A stretch of DNA of 64,000 nucleotides from contig JAJDEB010000023.1 of NCBI GenBank assembly GCA_029260015.1, forward strand, positions 695,256-759,255, read 5' to 3'. The position numbers and the translations under genes are program-made. The stretch is from Phycisphaerae bacterium (GTDB lineage: Bacteria; Planctomycetota; Phycisphaerae; UBA1845). Within the stretch, counting starts at the first letter, position 1; each line of letters starts with the position of its first letter. A model generated the notes under the pieces. It ran no database searches and was not told the DNA's origin. It saw only the letters and a program-made list of their open reading frames with translations. Shown one piece after another: positions 8,347 through 17,205 of the stretch.

Positions 8347-8982
8347 ATGACCAACCATCCGCAAGTGCACCTGGTTTCACATCCCGTCATTCAACAGCGC
8401 CTGACGCTGGCCCGCGACAAGAATACCAAGGTCGAACAGTTCCGAACGCTGCTGTCACAGATTGCCAGCCTGATGGCGTTTGAACTCACCCGCGACTATC
8501 CAACGATCGATGTCGAAGTGGAAACACCACTCGGACCGTGTCGCGGAAAGAAACTCGCGGTCGAGTTGACGCTGGTTCCGATTCTGCGAGCTGGCTTGGG
8601 TATGACGGATGGAATCTTGCAACTCATTCCTGAAGCCCGGGTCGGGCATCTGGGCCTGTATCGAGACGAGAAAACTCTAAAGCCGGTGGCTTATTACAAC
8701 AAGCTGCCACCGGACATTGCCAAGACCGATGTCATCGTCATCGACCCGATGCTTGCAACCGGTGGGTCGCTCAATGCGGCTATCGACACCATCAAGCAAG
8801 CCGGCGCGCAGAGCATCAAGATTCTCTGTCTGGTTGCGAGCCCCGACGGAATCGAAGTCGTCACCAAAGCACACAACGACGTAACGATCTACACCGCCGC
8901 CATCGACGAAAGATTGGACGATCGCGGTTACATCGTCCCTGGACTTGGCGACGCTGGCGACCGAATTTTCGGAACAGCGTAG
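8347..8982 (+). CDS. upp: Uracil phosphoribosyltransferase
   Basis: Pyrimidine salvage enzyme converting uracil and PRPP to UMP and pyrophosphate. The 211-residue length matches the family (about 208). The PRPP loop is VIDPMLATGGS (ending at residue 141) and the C-terminal uracil-binding signature is GLGDAGDRIFGT (199-210). VPILRAGLGM near residue 80 is also typical. I chose the ATG at 8347, six bases after GGAA, rather than the in-frame TTG 21 bases upstream. The LamG gene starts 28 bases after the stop. Confidence 0.96.
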   Translation: MTNHPQVHLVSHPVIQQRLTLARDKNTKVEQFRTLLSQIASLMAFELTRDYPTIDVEVETPLGPCRGKKLAVELTLVPILRAGLGMTDGILQLIPEARVGHLGLYRDEKTLKPVAYYNKLPPDIAKTDVIVIDPMLATGGSLNAAIDTIKQAGAQSIKILCLVASPDGIEVVTKAHNDVTIYTAAIDERLDDRGYIVPGLGDAGDRIFGTA

Positions 8983-9010
8983 CAATCCGTTCACACCTCG
9001 GTGATGCCCT

Positions 9011-10696
9011 ATGATCAAGATCCAGAATTCAAATTGTTGGATCACGAATGGGCCAATGACTCCGAAGGCAGCCGCCCTATTGCTATTGATGTTCGCTTCC
9101 ACTTGTCTCGCACAATCGCCGGACTGCAACGGTGATGGTATTCCAGAAATCTGCGATGGCGTACCGCGCGAGTCGTTCGCGCTAGATCTGCGCGATAGCC
9201 ACAATGCCGGCGCCGAAGTCTCCACCCCAATTGAATTCGCCACCAGTGACTATGCCATCGAATTCCGGATGATGGTCACGGAACTCGGAACCATTCAAGG
9301 CCCGTTTGCCTTCTCCGGAGTAGGCAGCAAATTGCCAAGGGTGCAGGTAATTGTGCAAGCGGACGGCCAGTTGCGTTTTCTGCACCGCACCTTGCCTGCT
9401 GGCTCTGGCGGCACCAGTGTCTACTCGAACGATCGCATACCATTGAACCAGTGGGTGCGCGTGGTGGCGATGCGCCGCGGTGTCGAACTCTTGCTGTACC
9501 TGGACGGTGTGCTTCAAGGCCGAGAGCTTGACCCAACGGTGTTCACGGTGCCTCTACAACTGACGCTTGGACGACGCCCGGACATCGACACCGGCAAACT
9601 GCGCGGCTACCTCGACAATTTTCGCGTGTGGAACAGGTCGCTTAGTTCTGACGAGATTGAGAGTACCGAGAACGAGCTACTTTGTGGCGACGAACTGGGG
9701 CTCGTCGCCTGTTGGCGATTTGATGAAGGCGCCGGCAAAATCGCAACCGATCTTGTAAATGGCTTGCAGGCAACTTTAGTGAACAACGCTACTTGGCACA
9801 AACTCCCACATGAAGTATCAGCAGATTGCGACGCCAATGACCAATCTGATTTCTGCGAAATAACTCTGGGTACCAGCTCCGATTGCAACGGGAATTTTAT
9901 TCCCGATTCCTGCGACCTGAACTCGCAACCCAACAGCGACTGCGATACCAACGGTGTACTCGATGCTTGCGAGTCAGAGAACTTTGTACTGAATATGCGA
10001 GGCGTCCATTCCGGCGCGATCGTCACCAAACCGCTCGACTTCGCTCGCAGTGACTATACGATCGAAGTTCAAATATTTGTTGATGCATTTGACAAGACGC
10101 AATCGCCATTTATGTTCTTCGGCGTCGGTGGCACCCGACCAGGCGTGCAACTCTACGTTCAACGCGGAGGGCAACTACGCTATTTGGATCGTTCTAACGT
10201 CGGTAGTCGCGGCGGAAGCGACATCATATCCAGTCAGATCATACCACGCTCCAAATGGATTCACGTCGCTACAGTGAAGCAGGGCACCGAACTACTGCTG
10301 TACCTTGACGGAGCGTTGCTGGGCAAAGTTCCAGACCATACACGGTTCACCCGCCCACTGGAGTTAAGCATAGGCCGCCGCGTTGACACATCACTCGGAA
10401 GCATGAGTGGCTGCATCGATGAACTGCGGGTTTGGACGAAAGCAAGAACACGCGACGAAATACTAGCCACCAAGGACAACGCCCTCTGCGGCAACGAAAG
10501 CGGCTTACATGCCTACTGGAGCTTCAACGAAGGTCAAGGTCGCAAAGCGTTCGACCTCGTCAATCACCTGCCCGCAATCCTCGTCGATGGTGCGACATGG
10601 ATCAGCAAGAACAAGGTCCAACCAAGTGAAGGTACGCGCTACCGAGACATGTCACCAAAAAAAGTTAAACGCCGAACGTCGTTCGATTCTTACTGA
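9011..10696 (+). CDS. Secreted protein with two LamG-like domains
   Basis: 561 residues, exported. The signal peptide has the core ALLLLMFASTCLA, probably cleaved before QSPDCNGDG. Two LamG/concanavalin-like jelly-roll domains follow, about 45-245 and 325-530. They are close copies: each has FATSDYAIE or FARSDYTIE near its start, then LLLYLDG, FRVWNR or LRVWTK, and LVACWRFDEG or LHAYWSFNEG. Short calcium-loop-like repeats (DCNGDGIPEICD, DCNGNFIPDSCD, DCDTNGVLDACE) precede and separate them. LamG domains usually bind glycans or extracellular matrix. There is no C-terminal dockerin-like part; the tail is short and basic. Start: ATG 9011 follows GGTGATG; ATG 9056 would give a shorter signal peptide. 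Confidence 0.78.
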   Translation: MIKIQNSNCWITNGPMTPKAAALLLLMFASTCLAQSPDCNGDGIPEICDGVPRESFALDLRDSHNAGAEVSTPIEFATSDYAIEFRMMVTELGTIQGPFAFSGVGSKLPRVQVIVQADGQLRFLHRTLPAGSGGTSVYSNDRIPLNQWVRVVAMRRGVELLLYLDGVLQGRELDPTVFTVPLQLTLGRRPDIDTGKLRGYLDNFRVWNRSLSSDEIESTENELLCGDELGLVACWRFDEGAGKIATDLVNGLQATLVNNATWHKLPHEVSADCDANDQSDFCEITLGTSSDCNGNFIPDSCDLNSQPNSDCDTNGVLDACESENFVLNMRGVHSGAIVTKPLDFARSDYTIEVQIFVDAFDKTQSPFMFFGVGGTRPGVQLYVQRGGQLRYLDRSNVGSRGGSDIISSQIIPRSKWIHVATVKQGTELLLYLDGALLGKVPDHTRFTRPLELSIGRRVDTSLGSMSGCIDELRVWTKARTRDEILATKDNALCGNESGLHAYWSFNEGQGRKAFDLVNHLPAILVDGATWISKNKVQPSEGTRYRDMSPKKVKRRTSFDSY

Positions 10697-10843
10697 CGCT
10701 AATCCAGTAATTGTACGTCCACGCTCGCTAAACAATGGTCGAAATCTACAACCGTAAATCGCGCCGTTGAATTGGCGCCCAGAGTCTTGATAACATGCAT
10801 GCCGAAATGATCTTAGCGCTACGTTCAAAATCAAGGCGATCCT

Positions 10844-12778
10844 ATGATAAACCGCTTTTCCTCAAAGACTCAAGAATGCGTGTACATCCGACGAATAACT
10901 TGCCTGCTCCTCTTGCTCCATGCGTTTTGCGGTCTCCAAATCTCAGCCAAAGCCGGTGCCGAAGACTGCAACTCCAACGGAATCGAGAACGCGACAGAGA
11001 TAGCAGCCGGTACCAGCGCAGACTGCGACTCCAATGGCCTACTCAATGTGTGTGAATACGTGCTATTCGTTGACGACAGCGCAACCAACGGCCTGAACAA
11101 TGGAACATCATGGGGCAACGCCTTCATACACCTTCAAGACGCCCTAGCAACTGCCGACTCCGATTGCACGATCAGTCAAATCTGGGTCGCAGCTGGCATA
11201 TACAAACCGGACCAGGGCGGTGGCCAGACAAGGGGCGATCGCAATGCAACGTTTCACCTGCAGAACAACTTGGCGATATACGGTGGCTTTTCGGGTACTG
11301 AAGAGAGCTTGCTGCAACGTGATCTTGGCAGCAATGGGACGACACTCAGTGGCGACCTACTAGGCGACGACATGCCAGATTTTCACAATTATTGCGAGAA
11401 TAGTCTTCATGTCGTATCAGCCTCAGCAGTGAACTCGTCTGCCAGAATTGACGGCTTGACTATCGTTGGTGGAAACGCAGATGAGGTTCCATTAAATGAT
11501 TCCGGGAGTGGCATGATCAATGATCTTGCTGATCCCGTTGTGATCGATTGCGATTTCCGGGCCAACCTTGGAATGTCAGGGGTCGCAATGGCCAACTATG
11601 GTAGCAGTCCCGTATTGAGTCGCTGCACGTTTGAAGGAAACAAAGCCATCGTGTCTGGTTTGGCCATGTACAATGTCGACCAAAGCAATCCGATGATCAC
11701 TGATTGCGTTTTTGCGACAAATATTGCATTGCAATTGTCCGCAGAGCCAGCCAACGCAGGGGGCATTCACAATTCAAACAGTCATCCGTCAATTTCGAAT
11801 TGCGTTTTTACCCACAGTGGTCCCATCAGTGGCTATCTAGTATACGGCGTGCTGAACGACTCGAGCAGCCCGAGCATTGTGGATTCTGACTTCGTCAACA
11901 ATAGTATTGGAATTGAGAATACTTTTGAATCAGGCCCAACAATAGAGAGATGCCGATTCGTCAGAAATAGGAAAAACGGAATACGCACAGGCGGCAGCGC
12001 TACACTAGTACTGTATTCTGAGTTCATCGCAAATTCCGGCAGTGGAATCTTCAATGGCGGTGGTCAACCTGTGATAGCCAACTGCACGTTCAACGGAAAC
12101 GGCGGACAGAGCTTCAACATCGGCGGAATCTCAAACTCACAGAGTGACGCAATCATCTCCAACTGTACGTTTTCTGGCAGCATCAATGATTTCAGTAACA
12201 CGCCGGGCCCTGCAATCCTTTGCGTATTCAATAGCAATCCGCAGATTTCCAACTGTGTTCTGTGGGATAATGGGGCGGCACCAATTTCTGCTCTTCTTAG
12301 CTCCGATCCTGTTGTCAATCACAGCGTAGTCCAAGGCGGTTGGGCCGGTGCCGGAGGACTAGGCATCATTGACGCCGATCCACTTTACGTCGATTCTACC
12401 GGGCCTGATGGCATCGCCGGAAACGAAGACGATGACTTGCGCCTTCTTCCAAGATCACCGGCCATAGACGCTGGGGACAACTCCGCTGTCCCAGTCGGCG
12501 TGTTGACCGACCTTGACGGGCATGCTCGATTCGTGGACGACGTGTTGACGACGGATTCGGGCGCGGGCATTGCGCCGATTGTGGATATCGGCGCGTATGA
12601 ATTCGTACTCGGCGATTGCGACGCGGATGGCGATGCAGATCTTGATGACCTTGCGATATTAGCCGGCTGTCTGACAAACCCGGGCGACGCGTTGGGGGTC
12701 GGCTGCGCTTGCCTCGATCTTGACTCAGACTTCGATGTCGATCTTCGCGATTTCGCACGCTTTCAATTCGCCTTCTGA
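10844..12778 (+). CDS. Secreted right-handed beta-helix protein with dockerin-like tail
   Basis: 644 residues. The order is signal peptide (hydrophobic core ITCLLLLLHAFCGL), two calcium-loop-like repeats (DCNSNGIENATE, DCDSNGLLNVCE), then a module opening with VLFVDDSATNGLNNGTSW and WVAAGIYKPDQGGG. Next come about 15 rungs of a parallel beta-helix marked by recurring I..C.F or NCTF and GN.A motifs. The C-terminus (GDCDADGDADLDD ... DLDSDFDVDLRDF) is a dockerin-like pair of Asp-rich loops. It is probably cell-surface or secreted; whether it binds or degrades polysaccharide cannot be told. AAGGCGAT four bases before ATG fixes the start. It is a close relative of the gene at 17206. Confidence 0.82.
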   Translation: MINRFSSKTQECVYIRRITCLLLLLHAFCGLQISAKAGAEDCNSNGIENATEIAAGTSADCDSNGLLNVCEYVLFVDDSATNGLNNGTSWGNAFIHLQDALATADSDCTISQIWVAAGIYKPDQGGGQTRGDRNATFHLQNNLAIYGGFSGTEESLLQRDLGSNGTTLSGDLLGDDMPDFHNYCENSLHVVSASAVNSSARIDGLTIVGGNADEVPLNDSGSGMINDLADPVVIDCDFRANLGMSGVAMANYGSSPVLSRCTFEGNKAIVSGLAMYNVDQSNPMITDCVFATNIALQLSAEPANAGGIHNSNSHPSISNCVFTHSGPISGYLVYGVLNDSSSPSIVDSDFVNNSIGIENTFESGPTIERCRFVRNRKNGIRTGGSATLVLYSEFIANSGSGIFNGGGQPVIANCTFNGNGGQSFNIGGISNSQSDAIISNCTFSGSINDFSNTPGPAILCVFNSNPQISNCVLWDNGAAPISALLSSDPVVNHSVVQGGWAGAGGLGIIDADPLYVDSTGPDGIAGNEDDDLRLLPRSPAIDAGDNSAVPVGVLTDLDGHARFVDDVLTTDSGAGIAPIVDIGAYEFVLGDCDADGDADLDDLAILAGCLTNPGDALGVGCACLDLDSDFDVDLRDFARFQFAF

Positions 12779-12853
12779 CCGGCTACTTATCTTCGCATTG
12801 AGCCGACGGCGTCGCGTGTTGATTCAATCAGCACTCGACGCCTGTCGCTTTCA

Positions 12854-12883
12854 TTGCGACCCATCGTGTGACTTGGCTACAAT
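12854..12883 (+). promoter_or_regulatory. Promoter TTGCGA-N18-TACAAT
   Basis: TTGCGA (12854-12859) and TACAAT (12878-12883) are separated by 18 bases, 45 bases before the start of the FG-GAP gene. The same two hexamers with the same spacing occur at 16306-16335, upstream of the next gene. Confidence 0.5.
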
Positions 12884-12928
12884 AAGCCCCTTTCGCGAGA
12901 ACCGACTCATCGGCATTGGGAGTTGCTT

Positions 12929-15900
12929 ATGTATTATTCAGTCAGCGTAGGGCTGAATCATGTTCGCCATCAACTGCGACCGTCACCACTTGCCATGGCG
13001 ACAGTGGTATTCGTCTTGCTCGCCATAGCCGGTTCAGCGCTTGCCGCGGATTGCAATGGAAATGGCGTAACCGACAGGCTCGACATCATCAGTAATCCAG
13101 ACCTCGACTGTAATGACAACGGCATTCTCGACGCGTGCGAGTTTTCCGTGAGTTTGCCACTGGGAAGCCTCAAAGCACTGAAACCAGAATCTAATGATCA
13201 ATTTGCGTTTGACGTCGCTTTGGACGGCACCATCGGAGTAATTGGTGCACAGCTTAAAACGACAGCAAGAGCAACGGCTAGTGGAGCCGCATATGTTGTC
13301 CAAGAAATCGATGGTATCTGGCAGCACCTCGCCCAACTAACCGCATCCGACGCTGCCCCAAATGATCGTTTCGGATACAGCGTTTCGATCAGTGGAAGTA
13401 CTATCGTCGTCGGCGCAGTTCGAGACGACGACAACGGAATAGATAGCGGGGCGGCGTATATCTTCAATTCATCGGGTGGTGAATGGGCACAAGTCGCGAA
13501 ACTGAAAGCAGACGACGGTGTTGGCGACGATTTCTTTGGCACGAGTGTTGCCATCAGTGGCGACACCATTCTGATTGGCGCTCACGGCGATGATGACGAT
13601 GGATCACGCAGCGGCTCGGTTTACGTGTTCCGCAAGATTGGCGAAATGTGGCAACAGGTCGCGAAACTGACGCCCGACGATGCGGCCACATACTTACTTT
13701 TTGGTCGCAACTTGGCGCTAAGCGGCAATACGGCAGTCATAGGTGCCTATGGTGGAACGAAACGCGGCGTCAAAGAAGGTGGCACGGCGTACGTTTTCCG
13801 TGAGATCGAGGGCGAATGGCAGCAACAGGCCAAACTGACGGCAAGCGACAACGCGCCGCTTGACCGATTTGGCTTCGGCGTTGCGATTGACGGCGACACA
13901 ATTGTGGTCGGAGCTCACCTCGATGATGCAGGCGCAATTGACAGCGGCTCTGCGTACATTTTCCGCGAAATCGCAGGTGTCTGGCAGCAAATAGCAAAGC
14001 TCAAAGCCGATGATCCGTCAGCGAGCGCAATGTTTGGAGTCAGCGTGGCTATCCGCAATGGAACTGTCGTCTTGGGGGCAAGCGGCGATAGTGAAAGTAG
14101 TATCGAAGGGGGAGCAGTATACATTTCTCGTGAGTTGGGTGGCGTTTGGCAGAGACCGATCAAGGTTGTTTCCGCTGAATCCGCAGACCATGATCGATTG
14201 GGAACGAGTGTCACACTCAACAACCACACCATGATCATCGGCGCGCCCTGCATCAGAAACAACGCAGCAGGCAACGGCTCAGCGTTTTTCTTCTCGCTCG
14301 GAATCCCAGACTGCACCAACAACGGCGTTCTCGACGCGTGCGACATTGCGTCAGGAATCGCAAGTGACTGTAACCTTAACGGCGTTCCGGATTCGTGTGA
14401 GCCTTATGGAAAGAACAGCCAGACCTGCTCACACTTGGACGACACATGCGTAACAGGCATTTGTAATCTTGCTACTGCGACCTGTGGAACCCTCCCGACG
14501 AACGAAGGTGGTTGCTGCGACGACCACGACGCGTGTTCACCCGTTGACATCTGCGTCGCTGGAGCCTGCGTCGCCAATCGATTAAACTGCGGATCTAATG
14601 CCCTTCCGCATGAATGCGCAACGAAACTTTACGTAGACGACAGCGCCACCAACGGACTCAATGACGGGTCATCCTGGATCAATGCCTTCGTTCACCTTCA
14701 AGATGCGCTGGATGAGGCAGTGCCACACTGTGGCATCACCGAAATTTGGGTCGCAGCCGGAACATATCGACCCGACAAGGGAGCTTTGCATACACCGGAA
14801 GACCGAACCGCCACGTTTCAACTCATCAACGGGCTCTCGCTATATGGGGGTTTCGCCGGTTCCGAAACCACGGTTGACGAGCGCAACATCGAAAGCAACC
14901 GGACCATCTTAAGTGGCGACCTTCTGGGCAATGATGTATGGGTCCGGTGCACAGAGACGAGCCCCGACTGCGATATCGTTGGCGGAAATTGCTCGCTGGG
15001 GCGCTGCAACAACGACGCGTTTCATAAGGACAACAGTCTTTCAGTACTCACGGGATCAGGAACCGATTCAACGGCTAAGGTCGACGGGTTTGTCATATCC
15101 AATGGTTCTGCGTCTGGCCCGGAAGCATCGAACCAAGGCGGAGGCATGACCAATATCGACGCAAGTCCGGTCGTCTCAAACTGCACATTCCGCAACAACA
15201 CATCGGACCGCAACGGTGGGGCGATATTGAATGACTTTGCGAACCCAACGATCACTGGTTGCAAGTTCTATGGGAACTACGCTGACGGTTACGGCGGAGC
15301 GATACACAACGTCAATGAAAGTAGTCCGTTCATTTCCAACTCTGTATTCAGCGCGAACAGCTACGTCGCTGTATTCAATCAGTCCAGCAGTCCGTCATAC
15401 ACTGATTGTCGATTTGAAGGCGGGAGCGCTGACAACGAAGCGAAAATCCGCAACGAATTGAGCTACGTTCATATCAAAGGTTGCGTCTTCGAGAATATTA
15501 ACGGTCAATTGGGAGCGGGTATTTTCAATCATGATAGTGTACTGATCGTTGATCAATGTGAGTTCACCGCAAACCGCGCGATCCGAGGTGGGGCGATTCA
15601 TATTGATGGTGGCGAAGTGAGTGTGACAGCCAGCACGTTCAAGGGCAATGTCGCCCAAATTAGCGGAGGTGGCATTTATATTGCAACGGGCAACTGCCTC
15701 ATCGACGGATGCGAGTTTTTCGAAAATGTAGCAAGCCTGCTTGATGGAGGTGCTGTGTACAGAGTCTCGAACTTGCTGCACGATGAACTTAGAATTCGCA
15801 ACTGCACATTCACCAGAAACTCTGCGTTTGAAGATGGCGGTGCCGTTGGTACCAATCGCCGCTCAATAGTATCCGAACCTGCGTCCAACAGGAAACACAC

Positions 15901-16183
15901 TGAGGAGTTTGGCGATGGCGAGATCATCAACTGCACAATGTTTGCCAATTCCGCAGGCCATACCGGTGGTGCGCTCTCTGGATCATACCGACTGAGGAAT
16001 TGCATTGTATGGGGCAACTCGCCTGATCAGGCAGACTTCATCAATCCAGGATTTGCAACCAACTGCCTGATCCAGGGCGGTTGGTCCACTTCAGGCGGAT
16101 ACTGTGTTTTCGACGCAAGATCGTTGCCGAACGATCCTGACGGGCCAGGGGACATCATTGGTACAATCGATGATTCTCGCTGA
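12929..16183 (+). CDS. Secreted FG-GAP propeller plus beta-helix protein, C-terminus lost
   Basis: 1084 residues. After a signal peptide (ATVVFVLLAIAGSALA) and two DCNxNG loops comes a stretch of about seven FG-GAP/integrin-alpha-like blades (about 80-450; consensus FGxSVAISGDTIVVGA). A Cys-rich part (about 455-560) follows. The beta-helix module of the neighbouring genes comes next: KLYVDDSATNGLNDGSSW, then many NCTF and GGAI rungs. In the relatives the segment IIDADP...GTEDDDLR...PAIDAG plus a dockerin-like tail follows; here the frame stops at GTIDDSR, so this tail is missing. Neither other forward frame restores it. The start is ATG 12929, six bases after GGGAG; an in-frame TTG at 12923 is too close to that site. 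Confidence 0.8.
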   Translation: MYYSVSVGLNHVRHQLRPSPLAMATVVFVLLAIAGSALAADCNGNGVTDRLDIISNPDLDCNDNGILDACEFSVSLPLGSLKALKPESNDQFAFDVALDGTIGVIGAQLKTTARATASGAAYVVQEIDGIWQHLAQLTASDAAPNDRFGYSVSISGSTIVVGAVRDDDNGIDSGAAYIFNSSGGEWAQVAKLKADDGVGDDFFGTSVAISGDTILIGAHGDDDDGSRSGSVYVFRKIGEMWQQVAKLTPDDAATYLLFGRNLALSGNTAVIGAYGGTKRGVKEGGTAYVFREIEGEWQQQAKLTASDNAPLDRFGFGVAIDGDTIVVGAHLDDAGAIDSGSAYIFREIAGVWQQIAKLKADDPSASAMFGVSVAIRNGTVVLGASGDSESSIEGGAVYISRELGGVWQRPIKVVSAESADHDRLGTSVTLNNHTMIIGAPCIRNNAAGNGSAFFFSLGIPDCTNNGVLDACDIASGIASDCNLNGVPDSCEPYGKNSQTCSHLDDTCVTGICNLATATCGTLPTNEGGCCDDHDACSPVDICVAGACVANRLNCGSNALPHECATKLYVDDSATNGLNDGSSWINAFVHLQDALDEAVPHCGITEIWVAAGTYRPDKGALHTPEDRTATFQLINGLSLYGGFAGSETTVDERNIESNRTILSGDLLGNDVWVRCTETSPDCDIVGGNCSLGRCNNDAFHKDNSLSVLTGSGTDSTAKVDGFVISNGSASGPEASNQGGGMTNIDASPVVSNCTFRNNTSDRNGGAILNDFANPTITGCKFYGNYADGYGGAIHNVNESSPFISNSVFSANSYVAVFNQSSSPSYTDCRFEGGSADNEAKIRNELSYVHIKGCVFENINGQLGAGIFNHDSVLIVDQCEFTANRAIRGGAIHIDGGEVSVTASTFKGNVAQISGGGIYIATGNCLIDGCEFFENVASLLDGGAVYRVSNLLHDELRIRNCTFTRNSAFEDGGAVGTNRRSIVSEPASNRKHTEEFGDGEIINCTMFANSAGHTGGALSGSYRLRNCIVWGNSPDQADFINPGFATNCLIQGGWSTSGGYCVFDARSLPNDPDGPGDIIGTIDDSR

Positions 16184-16305
16184 CCACGCTATCAATCGTT
16201 TAGAATCCGCAATCGTTCGATTTGCAACGTAGGAACGGACCCATAATCACCACATTCAGCCCAACACTTCATCACATTATTCACCGTGAAAATCGCCACC
16301 GTTTG

Positions 16306-16335
16306 TTGCGAGCTACCCTGCAATTTGTCTACAAT
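16306..16335 (+). promoter_or_regulatory. Promoter TTGCGA-N18-TACAAT (second copy)
   Basis: TTGCGA (16306-16311), 18 bases, TACAAT (16330-16335), 45 bases before the ATG of the 272-residue gene. It repeats the arrangement at 12854-12883, while the rest of the two upstream regions is only weakly alike. Confidence 0.5.
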
Positions 16336-16380
16336 GGCGTTCGGGTCATGAATCTTGCTGGTCGGCAATGAGATAAGAAA

Positions 16381-17199
16381 ATGCACAAATTTTGCAGTAA
16401 CCGAGCGGACTACGATCGCAAACAGTTCCGCCTTTCCCCCGTACTGCTCGCGACGGCTGCAAGCATCTTGCTTGCCATTGCCAACTCGGCGATTGCCGAA
16501 GACTGCAATGACAACGGCGTAGAAGACGCTTTCGACATCAGTAGCGAAGCAAGCCTTGACTGCGGAAACAACGGTATCCCTGACGAATGCGAGCCCGCAG
16601 GGGTCTGCGTATCCGCGTGCGATCTGGTTGTCGTAGATGAAAACTTTGACGGGCATGGCATTGGCGGCAATCCCGACGATTGGTTTGACACTGAGATTGG
16701 TTCGGCAACAAACGAAAACGACACACTGTTTAGAGCCATAACGCTAAACGGGCAGGAAGCATTCTCAACGGATTTGCCGCACGTCAATATTCATTCACAC
16801 TTTGTCGGTCCGGATGGTATTGCTGGAACCATAGATGACAATCTGCGCCTCTTGCCAGGGTCTCCTGCGATCGATCGAGGGAGTATTCAATATCTTCCGA
16901 ATGACATCGACACAGATCTGGACGACCATGATCGAATCGTAGACGATCCGCGAACGCCCTATTTTACGGGGCCATTTGGTAGCGCGTTTGGGATTCTGGA
17001 CATGGGAGCGTACGAATTCGTCCTGGGTGACTGCGACGTGGACGGTGATACCGACATTGCCGATCATGTTATCCTTGATGGCTGTCTGACGAATCCCGGG
17101 GATGCATTGGGCAACGGCTGCGCTTGCCTTGATCTGGATTCGGACGGCGACGTAGATCTGCGCGACTTTGGATTCTTTCAGATGGCATTTATACCATGA
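16381..17199 (+). CDS. Short secreted protein with dockerin-like tail, internally deleted
   Basis: 272 residues with a signal peptide (VLLATAASILLAIANSAIA), two calcium-loop repeats (DCNDNGVEDAFD, DCGNNGIPDECE), and the opening of another module (VVVDENFDGHGIGGNPDDWF...). At about residue 140 it jumps directly into the C-terminal part of the beta-helix relatives (GPDGIAGTIDDNLRLLPGSP), followed by an intact dockerin-like tail (GDCDVDGDTDIAD ... DLDSDGDVDLRDFGFFQMAF). No beta-helix rungs are present. The simplest reading is a gene whose middle was lost or exchanged by recombination. Its tail is nearly the same as that of the next gene. ATG 16381 is the only sensible start. Confidence 0.7.
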   Translation: MHKFCSNRADYDRKQFRLSPVLLATAASILLAIANSAIAEDCNDNGVEDAFDISSEASLDCGNNGIPDECEPAGVCVSACDLVVVDENFDGHGIGGNPDDWFDTEIGSATNENDTLFRAITLNGQEAFSTDLPHVNIHSHFVGPDGIAGTIDDNLRLLPGSPAIDRGSIQYLPNDIDTDLDDHDRIVDDPRTPYFTGPFGSAFGILDMGAYEFVLGDCDVDGDTDIADHVILDGCLTNPGDALGNGCACLDLDSDGDVDLRDFGFFQMAFIP

Positions 17200-17205
17200 G
17201 GCAAT

